Part shown: positions 19,945 to 29,282 of the stretch, one piece after another
How positions within the stretch are numbered: the first letter of the stretch is position 1
How the letters are laid out: each line of letters opens with the position of its first letter
Assembly (NCBI GenBank): GCA_030038255.1
Contig: JASHPH010000323.1
Location: 47,414-111,413 of the forward strand
Source: Candidatus Sulfotelmatobacter sp.
Lineage (GTDB): Bacteria > Acidobacteriota > Terriglobia > Terriglobales > Acidobacteriaceae
Direction: 5' to 3'
DNA: 64,000 bases
Program-made: the position numbers and the translations under genes
Notes under the pieces: model-generated
Told to the model about the DNA's origin: nothing
The model's database searches: none
The model's input: the letters and a program-made list of their open reading frames with translations, nothing else

Positions 19945-21120
19945 ATGAAGCTCAGATGGCTGGCAAACGTAATAGCATTGACGGCGTTCGCAGCGGGGCC
20001 CGTGATTTGGGCGCAGACGCAGAGCCCGGGGCAGGGGCAGGATCCGTCGCAGACGCAGACTCCGACTCAGACTCAGCCGCAATCGCAAGCTCCAACCCCC
20101 GATACTGATAAGGGCCAGCCCAAGGCCGCAGACGTGCAAAACGCCCCTCCGCAAAAGCCGGCGGCGTTGCCCACGCAGGATGACAGCCAGATCAAGCATG
20201 ACGGCGGCAAAAACGACGTGGATGCTGTCGGCAACCGCAACGTGGGATGCGGGCGTGGTGTGGGCAACTGGTACTCCATCGAGCGCCAGGTGGCCGACGG
20301 CCGTCGCTATTCGCAGATGATCGAAGCGCAGATGAAGCTGGTCACCGACCCCGTGGTGACTGAGTACGTGAACCGCGTGGGACAGAACCTGGTGCGCAAC
20401 TCCGACGCGCAGGTGCCCTTCACGATCAAGGTGGTGGATTCCGACGTGGTCAACGCCATGGCGTTGCCGGGCGGCTTCTTCTACGTGAACTCGGGCGTAG
20501 TTCTCGCCGCCGACGAAGAGGCGGAGCTGGCCGGCGTGATGGCGCATGAGATTGCCCACGTGGCGGCCTGCCACTACGGACGCGAAATGACGCGGGCCCA
20601 GTTACTGCAAATGATGTCGTTGCCGGCCATCTTCATGGGCGGCTGGATTGGTTATGCGGCGTATGAAGGCATGGGCTTGGGCATCCCGCTGACGTTCCTG
20701 CACTTCTCGCGGGCATTCGAGGCGGAGGCCGACTACCTGGGCGTCGAGTATATGTACCGTGCCGGCTACGATCCGTCGGCGTTCGTGTCCTTCTTCGAAA
20801 AGTTGCAGGCAATGGAGAAGAAGAAACCCGGAACGCTGTCCAAGGCTTTCGAAACCCACCCGCAGAATGCGGAGCGGATCGAGAAATCGCAGGAGGAAAT
20901 CCGCAAGATTCTTCCGGCTAAGCCGCAGTACATCGTGACGACTTCGGAATTTGACGACGTGAAGGCGAGGCTGGCGGCGCTGGAAAACAAGCACAAGGTT
21001 CTCGACCAGAAAGACAAGAACAAGCCGAGCCTCAGGCGTACGGCCAATTCGGGCGATAACAACGGCAATTCGCAGGATGACGACCGTCCGACGCTGAAGC
21101 GGCGCGATGACTCCAACTAG
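19945..21120 (+). CDS. M48 family metalloprotease
   Basis: Signal peptide, PQT-rich linker, MAHEIAHVAACH (HExxH), FSRAFEAEADYLGVEYM. Confidence 0.9.
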   Translation: MKLRWLANVIALTAFAAGPVIWAQTQSPGQGQDPSQTQTPTQTQPQSQAPTPDTDKGQPKAADVQNAPPQKPAALPTQDDSQIKHDGGKNDVDAVGNRNVGCGRGVGNWYSIERQVADGRRYSQMIEAQMKLVTDPVVTEYVNRVGQNLVRNSDAQVPFTIKVVDSDVVNAMALPGGFFYVNSGVVLAADEEAELAGVMAHEIAHVAACHYGREMTRAQLLQMMSLPAIFMGGWIGYAAYEGMGLGIPLTFLHFSRAFEAEADYLGVEYMYRAGYDPSAFVSFFEKLQAMEKKKPGTLSKAFETHPQNAERIEKSQEEIRKILPAKPQYIVTTSEFDDVKARLAALENKHKVLDQKDKNKPSLRRTANSGDNNGNSQDDDRPTLKRRDDSN

Positions 21121-21158
21121 TTCAGGTCGCGGCCTTTCGACCGGCCACGAGAAAAATT

Positions 21159-21190
21159 AAACCGGCGGCTTAGGCTGCCGGTTTCGTTTT
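21159..21190 (+). terminator. Rho-independent terminator after M48 gene
   Basis: AAACCGGCGGC-ttag-GCTGCCGGTTT then cgtttt. Confidence 0.75.
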
Positions 21191-21225
21191 GGGGTAGAGT
21201 GTTGAGGGTTCTGCGCGGTCACACG

Positions 21226-21249
21226 AATCTGTGATTTCAATCACAGATT
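21226..21249. promoter_or_regulatory. 24-bp CRP/FNR-like operator upstream of gltA
   Basis: AATCTGTGAT-ttca-ATCACAGATT, 10-bp perfect arms; about 67 nt before ATG 21316. Confidence 0.65.
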
Positions 21250-21315
21250 AAGCTTGAGAACAAACTTAGTCTCGGCTACGGTGGAATTAGTCCGCAGTCC
21301 GCGGGAGATGCTCTA

Positions 21316-22617
21316 ATGGCAGAGAATACGCTCACAATCACCGACAATCGCACCAACAAAACGTACACCGTCCCGGTGGAGAACGGCACCATCCGGGCGA
21401 TGGATTTGCGTCAGATCAAGACCGGCCCGGAAGACTTCGGACTGATGACCTACGATCCGGCATTTCTTAACACGGCCTCGTGCAAGAGCAGCATCACGTT
21501 CATTGACGGCGATAAGGGGATACTGCGTTATCGCGGCTATCCTATCGAGGTTCTCGCCGAGCACAGCACGTTTCTGGAAGTGGCATACTTGCTGCTATTC
21601 GGCGAGTTGCCTACGGAGAAAGAGCTGAAGCAGTGGGTCTACGACATCACGCACCACACGATGCTGCATGAGACGACGAAGAAGTTCATGGAGGGCTTCC
21701 GTTATTCGGCGCATCCCATGTCCATGTTCGTGAGCACGATCGCGGCACTCTCGAGCGTGTATCCGGAGGCCAAGAACGTGCACGACGCGGCAAATCGCAT
21801 GCACCAGATCGTGCGCCTCATCGGGAAAGTGCCCTCCATCGCTGCTATGTCGTACCGGCACAATGTGGGGTTCCCCTACGTGTATCCCGACAACGATCTG
21901 AGCTATACCGAGAACTTCATGAACATGCTGTGGAAGATGGTCGAGCCGAAGTACGCGGCGCAGCCCGCGATTGCGCGAGCGCTCGACATCCTGTTCATCC
22001 TGCACGCCGACCACGAGCAGAATTGCAGCACCAGCGCGATGCGTTCGGTGGGCAGTTCGCAGACGGATCCTTATCTTGCAGTCGCGTCGGCCGCTTCAGC
22101 GCTGGCCGGGCCGTTGCACGGCGGAGCCAACGAAGAAGTTCTCAAGATGCTCGATGAGATCGGCTCCAAGGACAAAGTCTGGGACTATGTGAAGCGGGCG
22201 AAGGAGGGCCACATCAAACTGATGGGCTTCGGTCACCGCATCTACAAGAACTATGACCCGCGGGCCAAGATCATCAAGTGGAGCGCCGAGCAGGTGTTCC
22301 AGGTTACAGGACGCAATCCGAAACTCGACATCGCGCTGGAACTGGAGCGAATCGCGCTGGAAGACGAATATTTCGTGAAGCGCAAGCTCTATCCCAATGT
22401 CGATTTCTACTCCGGGATCATGTATCAGGCCATGGGATTCCGGCCAGAAATGTTCACCGTGCTGTTTGCGATTCCACGTACCGCAGGCTGGCTGTCGCAG
22501 TGGCAGGAGATGCTTACCGATCCGGAGCAGAAGATCGCGCGGCCGCGCCAGGTTTACACCGGACACGACGTACGCCAGTTCGTGCCCATCGAGAAGCGGA
22601 CTGCGGTGACAGTCTGA
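21316..22617 (+). CDS. gltA: citrate synthase
   Basis: GILRYRGYPIEVLAE, HADHEQNCSTSAMRSVGSSQTDPY, GPLHGGANEEVLKML, GFGHRIYKNYDPRAKI. Confidence 0.97.
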   Translation: MAENTLTITDNRTNKTYTVPVENGTIRAMDLRQIKTGPEDFGLMTYDPAFLNTASCKSSITFIDGDKGILRYRGYPIEVLAEHSTFLEVAYLLLFGELPTEKELKQWVYDITHHTMLHETTKKFMEGFRYSAHPMSMFVSTIAALSSVYPEAKNVHDAANRMHQIVRLIGKVPSIAAMSYRHNVGFPYVYPDNDLSYTENFMNMLWKMVEPKYAAQPAIARALDILFILHADHEQNCSTSAMRSVGSSQTDPYLAVASAASALAGPLHGGANEEVLKMLDEIGSKDKVWDYVKRAKEGHIKLMGFGHRIYKNYDPRAKIIKWSAEQVFQVTGRNPKLDIALELERIALEDEYFVKRKLYPNVDFYSGIMYQAMGFRPEMFTVLFAIPRTAGWLSQWQEMLTDPEQKIARPRQVYTGHDVRQFVPIEKRTAVTV

Positions 22618-22650
22618 ACATTCCGGGCTCGTGTTTGGTTCAGAAAGGAA

Positions 22651-22683
22651 AAGAGTCCACGCAAGGCACTGCGTGGACCTCTT
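22651..22683 (+). terminator. hairpin after gltA
   Basis: AAGAGTCCACGCA-aggcac-TGCGTGGA(C)CTCTT; 13-bp stem with one bulge; weak T tract. Confidence 0.55.
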
Positions 22684-22887
22684 CTTGCTCCAGTCAATAC
22701 CGACTACAGCTTTGCTAGTTACCACTCGAAAACGGAAGCCGACGGCAGTGTGATTCGATACACGCGCACTTATGAGATCAAGGAACTGAACGTGCCGGTG
22801 AGCAGAGTTGACGAACTCCGGAAGTTCTATCGGACGATTGCCGGCGACGAGCGGAGTACGGTCGTGTCGAAGCCCGCGGACAAATAG
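22684..22887 (+). pseudogene. start-less C-terminal remnant of a DUF3857/transglutaminase-like protein
   Basis: Frame 22684-22887 translates LAPVNTDYSFASYHSKTEADGSVIRYTRTYEIKELNVPVSRVDELRKFYRTIAGDERSTVVSKPADK*; no upstream start or N-terminal part. Confidence 0.5.
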
Positions 22888-22918
22888 AAGCATCCGCCTT
22901 CGCAGGCCGGGGTCAAGC

Positions 22919-23152
22919 TTACGCCGCGTGTTTGGCCAGTTCGGCCAGGCGCTCGCGATGACGTTCGGGAGATGTGATGACCTTCATCTCCTGCCAGTCG
23001 TAGGGAAATTCCTTCCCACATTCGAGACACGCGACATACGTTCCGGTCAGGGCAGCGGCCTGGGGCCGGCGCGCGCCGCGGCGAACCGTCACCGGAAAGC
23101 TGTAGCGGGAGTGCCTGCAACCAAACAACGAATCCACCAACTTGGCGATCAT
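22919..23152 (-). CDS. hypothetical protein with CLECGKEFPYDWQEM motif
   Basis: 77-aa ORF with a CxxC motif. Confidence 0.5.
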   Translation of the reverse strand: MIAKLVDSLFGCRHSRYSFPVTVRRGARRPQAAALTGTYVACLECGKEFPYDWQEMKVITSPERHRERLAELAKHAA

Positions 23153-23477
23153 GAGCCCACCTTCTATTCGGGCAGAGTGCCCGAAATGCCTGGGTTAGAG
23201 TGCGCGCCCCCTCCACGATGAACTGTGTGCGCCGCTCTTACAATACTTAGATTCACGCCTCAGCGAAAGGGTTTCGATTTTGTGCGTCGCGACGCGCAAT
23301 CCCAAAAAAGGAAGACGTGCGAAGCTCTTGTGCGAGAGGCATTTACATTGTGGAGAAGAAGGACTCCAGAGCCTCGTGGTGCAGGCGTTTGGCGGTCTTA
23401 CTGCTGTACCAGCGGCGAAGTTTGCAAATTTTCCAAAGGCCTTTTCGGTTCGGCGGAGTTTTCATTAAGGGCCTGGG

Positions 23478-24041
23478 CTAGGAAATTCTGGTTAACAACG
23501 CCGCTTGACTTCTTCGAATCGACAGCCGCTGGGTAAGTTCGAATTGAGCTGCCGCCGCGTCCTTCAGTTCAGTTCCGAATTTTTCTTCGTTCACATGGCC
23601 ACGGGGCTCGGCCAGTAGAAGGCGGGCACCGACTTTTGAGGCGCGAGCAGCCTCGACGAAGAACCGCGCAGGATCGGGAAATTCGTGCACCATCGCGAAG
23701 GCGAGCGTGAAATCGACCTGTCCGGCCAAGTCGTCCAAAGCCATCGTGTCTGCTGACGTAACGCGCGCATCAATGCGATCCAGCAGATGCGCCTTGGCGG
23801 CGCGACGTTTCAGCCCTTCGATCATTTTCGGCTGCAGGTCAACCGCAATTACACGGCCGGACTTTCCAGCCAAACGAGCAAGGGGAAGAGTGAAGAATCC
23901 CATGCCGGGGCCGGGCTCAAGGATGGTCATTCCTTCGTGAACATAAGGGCCGAGAATCTCGACTGGATCCTGACCCATCCAGCGACGGAGAGGACTAGCC
24001 AGAAGGTAGCCCGCCCACCAGGGACAGATACGGTGAGCCAT
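23478..24041 (-). CDS. class I SAM-dependent methyltransferase
   Basis: GMTILEPGPGMGFFTLPLARLAG; VIAVDLQPKMIEGLKRRAAK. Confidence 0.88.
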   Translation of the reverse strand: MAHRICPWWAGYLLASPLRRWMGQDPVEILGPYVHEGMTILEPGPGMGFFTLPLARLAGKSGRVIAVDLQPKMIEGLKRRAAKAHLLDRIDARVTSADTMALDDLAGQVDFTLAFAMVHEFPDPARFFVEAARASKVGARLLLAEPRGHVNEEKFGTELKDAAAAQFELTQRLSIRRSQAALLTRIS

Positions 24042-24115
24042 ACAAAGGATGATAAAGCCTACGCGATGAAGTCAGACGTGATTGGGCTCACGCGTTGCGG
24101 TTTTCGTTGACGGCT

Positions 24116-24373
24116 CTACACGCTTTGCGGGCCGCGCTTCTTCTGCTGCTGGCACTTGGTCATGATCGCGGAACGCAGGCGGCCGCGGAGGTCTTCGGGC
24201 AGTTCGTAAAGCTGGGAGTCGCGGTAAATCTCGATGGTTTTCTTGGTGGTGTCGCAGACGACATAGCAGTTGTGGCACCAGGAGAGATGGTTCTCCAACT
24301 CGATCTTTGTCTTCTCGTCGAGAACGCCGTCCAGGTAGTTGGTCAACTCCTGCAAAAACTCAGAGCATTTCAC
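24116..24373 (-). CDS. zinc-finger (zf-HC2) anti-sigma factor
   Basis: CSEFLQELTNYLDGVLDEKTKIELENHLSWCHNCYVVCDT; overlaps the sigma factor by 4 nt. Confidence 0.85.
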   Translation of the reverse strand: MKCSEFLQELTNYLDGVLDEKTKIELENHLSWCHNCYVVCDTTKKTIEIYRDSQLYELPEDLRGRLRSAIMTKCQQQKKRGPQSV

Positions 24374-25029
24374 TTGTTGCCATCTCCGCTTGTAACATTA
24401 CTGCCCTTGCCATTTGCCCCCTCACGTTTCTGAAAGTAGCGGCCTAGCCGATCGCGCAATTGCAGGCGGGCCCGCAACAGCCGCGATTTTACCGCAGGCA
24501 CGCTCAGTTCGAGCGCCGCCGCGGTCTCTTCCGTCGAAAGTCCTTCGACGTCTCGCAGTACGAACACCGTCCGAAAGCCCGGAGGCAGGCCTTGGATGGT
24601 CTTGCTCAGAATCTCGCGTAACTCGGCTTGCGTGTATTGCTGCTCGGGATTGGGACTCCAGTCTGCAATCTCACGCGGGAGAGAATCATCTTCGGTCTTG
24701 ATCTCTTCGTCGAGCGAAACGGTACGCTCAGGCCGCCGGCGCCGCAACTTCATCAGCGCTTCATTGACCGCAATTCGAACCAGCCAAGTATAAAACTTCG
24801 ACTGCTCCTGAAATTGCGCCAGGTTGCCGTACGCTTTCAGGAACGCTTCCTGGACTACATCCTCCGCGTCTTCCCGGTTCTGCGTGATGTGCTGCGCGAT
24901 TCGAAAAACGTTGCGGTCATAGCGGCGGACCAGCTCTTCAAAGGCTGAGTCGTCGCCCCGCTTGGCCGCCTGAACCAGCGCCAGCTCATCACTGACAGGC
25001 CCTGCTAATTTGTTTTGGATGGCTCCCAT
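24370..25029 (-). CDS. ECF RNA polymerase sigma factor
   Basis: FEELVRRYDRNVFRIAQHITQNREDAEDVVQEAFLKAYGNLAQF; LPPGFRTVFVLRDVEGLSTEETAAALELSVPAVKSRLLRARLQLR. Confidence 0.95.
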   Translation of the reverse strand: MGAIQNKLAGPVSDELALVQAAKRGDDSAFEELVRRYDRNVFRIAQHITQNREDAEDVVQEAFLKAYGNLAQFQEQSKFYTWLVRIAVNEALMKLRRRRPERTVSLDEEIKTEDDSLPREIADWSPNPEQQYTQAELREILSKTIQGLPPGFRTVFVLRDVEGLSTEETAAALELSVPAVKSRLLRARLQLRDRLGRYFQKREGANGKGSNVTSGDGNK

Positions 25030-25322
25030 GCTCTGAGGATGCAGTATTTTCGGCGGACGCAGCGGTCAGTTCCGAATCTGTTATTTTACTTGGTAACCAG
25101 CCGATTTGCCCAATCGCTTTGCCGTATGCTGCGAGAGAAATTTGCGATAGAGTGCAAAGGGCGGGGTTGGGGCGCATTTCGCCAGTTACTTCCGTACCCT
25201 TACGCAGTCTCACAAGTGCCTTATAATCAGTAGTTAAGGCATTCGTGTTGCGTTGAACCGACGTTCTGAGCAGACATTCATTCAACGAACACGAAACTGC
25301 AGTTCGAAATGGTCTTCTGAGA

Positions 25323-26459
25323 ATGGGCGACAGCAAGGAACTCCAGCAAATCGTCGAGCGTGCGGTGGCGCAGGTTCTCGATCGCCAGATGCGCGGCATG
25401 CAGGCCGAGTTGGTGGAGAGTGTGCTGGCACAATTGCCCGCAGATGCTGCCGCCCCGGTGCCGGCTGCTGCGAGTGAAGGCAACGTCGGCAACCTGGTGC
25501 AAGCTGTCTCCCGCATCCACGGCGGAACCACACAAAAGGAAATTCTGCGCGCGTTACTCGATGCGGGCAGTGCGCACGCGGCGCGAACCGCGCTGTTCGT
25601 CGTGAAGTCGGGAGCGGCGAGCGGCTGGCAAGGCCGCGGCTTCGGCGAAGAAGACGCGGTCAAAGATTGCCCCCTCGACATTACCACCGGACCTGCCGCG
25701 CACGCCTGCCAGAATCGCATCGCAACTCCGGGCAACATCGCAGAGATGGACGCGCGCTTTGTGCAGCGCTTTGGCGGGCCGGAGAACGAACAGATACTCC
25801 TCCTGCCTCTCGTTTTGAAAGATAAAGTTGCCGCTCTGCTCTACGCCGACGGCGGCACAACCGGCGAAATGGACGGAGCATCGCTGGAACTCCTGGTGCT
25901 GGCCACCAGCGCCTGGCTGGAAGTTGCGTCGCTGCGCAAGCAGGCACAGAAAGAACCTTCCGACGCGTCGCCTGCCATGGAACGACCTGCGCCAGCAGCG
26001 CCAGTACAGACCGTGAGTTCGTTCTCTGATCCGTTCGCTGCGCACGCACCCAAACATACGGTTGGCAAAGCTGAACCCGAGCCGGAACCCGTGGCGGAAG
26101 TGGTCGAGGTTTCCGCGCACGCCGCGGCGTCGGGCGCGGCGGCCACGGCTCCGGCTACGGCTGCCGATCCATTTGCCGCCATGTCGGCCGAAGATGCCGA
26201 TACTCACCGCAAGGCACAACGATTCGCGCGCCTGCTTGTCGATGAGATCAAGCTCTACAACCAGGCCAAGGTCGCCGAGGGCAGGCGCCACAAAGATCTT
26301 TACGACCGCCTGAAGGATGACATCGAGAAGAGCCGCGCCACATTTCAGAAGCGCTATGGCAGCACAGTGGCTGCCAGCGGCGATTACTTCCAGAAGGAAG
26401 TTGTGCGCAGTCTTGCAGAAGACGATCTTTCAGTGATGGGTGCAGGTTTCAAGCGATAG
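25323..26459 (+). CDS. GAF-like domain protein of unknown function
   Basis: GGPENEQILLLPLVLKDKVAALLYADGG; Ala/Pro-rich linker; conserved C-terminal helical region. Confidence 0.6.
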   Translation: MGDSKELQQIVERAVAQVLDRQMRGMQAELVESVLAQLPADAAAPVPAAASEGNVGNLVQAVSRIHGGTTQKEILRALLDAGSAHAARTALFVVKSGAASGWQGRGFGEEDAVKDCPLDITTGPAAHACQNRIATPGNIAEMDARFVQRFGGPENEQILLLPLVLKDKVAALLYADGGTTGEMDGASLELLVLATSAWLEVASLRKQAQKEPSDASPAMERPAPAAPVQTVSSFSDPFAAHAPKHTVGKAEPEPEPVAEVVEVSAHAAASGAAATAPATAADPFAAMSAEDADTHRKAQRFARLLVDEIKLYNQAKVAEGRRHKDLYDRLKDDIEKSRATFQKRYGSTVAASGDYFQKEVVRSLAEDDLSVMGAGFKR

Positions 26460-26592
26460 GCGTGAGGAAGGCACACACGGGAAGGGCACGGCTTCAAGAC
26501 GTGCCGCTCGGCAACAATAGAGAGTTTGGGCTTTAGCCCTGCGTGCGGCAATCAGGTTCTGGCAAACGCGTCTCCGCGCGAAAATAGAAAAC

Positions 26593-29139
26593 GTGGTTCG
26601 ATCTGGCTTTATTCGCTGTGGTTTGATGGGGTGGCTACTCGGGCTGGCACTGTGGAGCGGGTTCCTCAACGTCCCCGGTTCGACTGCATATGCGGCGACA
26701 CCCGCCCTCGCGCAGCAATCGTCTCCGTCTTCCACTCCGCCCGCTACTGTGCAGGCCTCTCCGGTTCCTGCTCCTCCTGCGCAAGCTCCGTCAACAACCT
26801 CTGACAAGCCTGCCGCGCCCGCTGACCACACAGCGCCGGCGCCGGAAAAAGGCTCTCAAGCGAATTCCGCGCCGGCACAAGTCGCTCCGGCCAATGCTTC
26901 TCCACAGAAATCCACGGCGAAGAATTCGATGACCGGCACGACCGCCAGCAAGACCAAGGCAGGTAGGAGCCCGGCGCACGCGTCCACGTCGAAAACTTCG
27001 GCGGCCAGGAAAAAGAAGCGGCCCATCTCACCCCGCGTTCGCCGCATACGCGAGGCCTTCGTCGCTTCTGCAAATCTGCGGCCCATGGCGCAGCAGTTGA
27101 TCCAGGATCGGACTCCGCAGGCCTACGCAGGAGTCGAAGCCTACGCGCGTGCGCACGCCAAGGAAGATGCGGGGGCACTCGCATGGCTCGTCGTCGGATA
27201 TGCCCACGTGCTCGATCACGATTACGGCAAGGCCATCGATCCGCTGAACCGTGCGAGGCCGAGAGCAGGGGACCTGGGCGACTACGTTGCCTACTATCTC
27301 GGGACGAGCTATCTGCAAACCGGCCGCCGGGCCGAAGCATTGGCAACGCTGGCAAACTTCGCCACGACATTTCCGGATTCTTTGCTGGTGCGGGACGCCG
27401 ATGTGAGTTATGCCGAAGCGCTGCTGAGCGAGGGACTGGCCAGTGAGGCGGCGGTTGTACTGGAAAAAGACCGACTGCCGGTGAGGTCGGACATTGAGTT
27501 CACGATCGGCCGTGCGTATGCGGCGCTGGGACAGAATGCCAAGGCTGCGGCAGCGCTAGAGAATGTCTACTACAACATGCCGACCGCGGCGGAAGCCGAC
27601 CTCGCTTACGCCGAGTTGAAGAAGTTGCAACAAGTGCCTCCCGCGACGGCGGCCCAGCGCAAGACACGCGCTGATTTGCTGATGAAAGCCAAGCGCTATA
27701 GCGATGCGGTTGAAGAATACCGCGAGTTGGCGATCCGGGCTACGAACGAGGCACGTCCGGCCGCGGAGCTCAACCTTGCAGACGCGCTGCAGCGAAGCGG
27801 ACGCAACCGCGAGGCCAAGGCGGAGCTCACGATTTTGCCCGCCGCGACGCCCGATCAGAGCGCGCAGCGGCTCTATATTCTCGGTCAGGTCGCGTGGTCG
27901 CTGGATGAGAACGAAGCGTTTTACCGAACTGTGGACCAGTTGCGGGAAACCGCGCCGACGAGCCAGTGGCTGGAGGCAGCGCTGCTTTCGACAGCGAATC
28001 TGCACCTGGTTCATCATGAATACGCTCTGGCGCTCGACACGTTTCGAGAGTTACAGCAGCGTTTTCCCAGCGGATCGCGCGCCTCCTACGCGCACTGGAA
28101 AGCGGCATGGTTAACGTTGCGCGCGGGGCGCAACGACGAGGCAAAGAAATCATTCGAAGAGCAGATCGCGATGTATCCCGCGGACAATGAGACGTCCGCA
28201 GCACTGTACTGGCGGGCGCGGCTGGCTGAGGAAGAGAACGATCCGGCGATGGCGCGGGCGTTCTATGAGAAATTGTCGGATCGATACCGTAACTACTACT
28301 ACGCGGAACTGGGGCGACAACGGCTGAGCAAGCTGCCGCAGGGGCCGGATTCGCCTCCTCACTACGCGCTGCTCGATGATGTTCCGCCGCTCGAGCACGG
28401 AGAGAAAGTTACGCTGACTGAGCCTCCAGCCGATGATCTGCATTTCCAGAAGGCGCAATTGCTGGGCAACGGCGGGCTGATCGACTTTGCCGTCCGTGAG
28501 ATGCAGGCGGCGGAGAACGCCGAGGGCGGCAACTGGGGATTGGCAGAAACCGCGCAGCTCTACACTGACACCGGGCACTATGACCGCGCCATCGAAGTGA
28601 TGAAGCACTCCGTGCCCAGCTATTTCGCAGTAGATATTCCTGACCTCCCGAGAGCCTACTGGGAAGCGCTGTTTCCTCGTCCTTACTGGACGGACTTGAA
28701 GCGATTTTCCGTGGCTAACGGACTCGACCCTTATCTCGTGGCTTCGCTGATCCGGCAGGAATCGGAATTTAATCCGGAGGCGGTTTCGCGGGCCAATGCT
28801 GTCGGCCTGATGCAGTTGCTGCCGAAGACGGGCAAAGTTGTGGCCAGACAAGAGCAACTGCACCGCTACAATCCCAGCCAGCTATATACGCCCACTGTGA
28901 ACCTGGAGCTAGGGACACGCTACTTCCGGGGCATGGTCGATCACTTTGGCGGATCGTTCGAGTATGCACTCGCCGCCTATAATGCCGGCTCGGACCGCGT
29001 GGAGGAATGGCTAGGTCAGGGCAAGTACCGCGACGCACAGGAGTTCGTCGAGTCGATTCCGTTCACCGAGACGCGCGAATATGTGCAGGCGATCCTACGC
29101 AATGCCAGCGTCTACCGGCAGCTGTATGGGGCGCCGTAA
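26593..29139 (+). CDS. Slt-type lytic transglycosylase with TPR-like solenoid
   Basis: LIRQESEFNPEAVSRANAVGLMQLLPKTGK; YNPSQLYTPTVNLELGTRYF; LAAYNAGSDRVEEWL. Confidence 0.92.
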   Translation: MVRSGFIRCGLMGWLLGLALWSGFLNVPGSTAYAATPALAQQSSPSSTPPATVQASPVPAPPAQAPSTTSDKPAAPADHTAPAPEKGSQANSAPAQVAPANASPQKSTAKNSMTGTTASKTKAGRSPAHASTSKTSAARKKKRPISPRVRRIREAFVASANLRPMAQQLIQDRTPQAYAGVEAYARAHAKEDAGALAWLVVGYAHVLDHDYGKAIDPLNRARPRAGDLGDYVAYYLGTSYLQTGRRAEALATLANFATTFPDSLLVRDADVSYAEALLSEGLASEAAVVLEKDRLPVRSDIEFTIGRAYAALGQNAKAAAALENVYYNMPTAAEADLAYAELKKLQQVPPATAAQRKTRADLLMKAKRYSDAVEEYRELAIRATNEARPAAELNLADALQRSGRNREAKAELTILPAATPDQSAQRLYILGQVAWSLDENEAFYRTVDQLRETAPTSQWLEAALLSTANLHLVHHEYALALDTFRELQQRFPSGSRASYAHWKAAWLTLRAGRNDEAKKSFEEQIAMYPADNETSAALYWRARLAEEENDPAMARAFYEKLSDRYRNYYYAELGRQRLSKLPQGPDSPPHYALLDDVPPLEHGEKVTLTEPPADDLHFQKAQLLGNGGLIDFAVREMQAAENAEGGNWGLAETAQLYTDTGHYDRAIEVMKHSVPSYFAVDIPDLPRAYWEALFPRPYWTDLKRFSVANGLDPYLVASLIRQESEFNPEAVSRANAVGLMQLLPKTGKVVARQEQLHRYNPSQLYTPTVNLELGTRYFRGMVDHFGGSFEYALAAYNAGSDRVEEWLGQGKYRDAQEFVESIPFTETREYVQAILRNASVYRQLYGAP

Positions 29140-29282
29140 CCTCACTCATCTGGGCGTTTCATCCTTCCACATAAACATCGAATCAAAAACTCATAAAGCA
29201 TTCGTAAGGATCGCCCGCGTGGCGTGTGGACTCCGACCTCGAATCAGCGTAGCCTGATCTTGACTCGGGTTGAATCGGTTCA

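Noticed and set aside
22096-22893. 265-aa minus-strand ORF over gltA 3' end
   Set aside because: Antisense to citrate synthase; no motif support.
24989-25738. 249-aa minus-strand ORF before the sigma factor
   Set aside because: Overlaps the GAF-like gene in antisense, S/C/A-rich shadow composition; the sigma factor start at 25029 is well supported.
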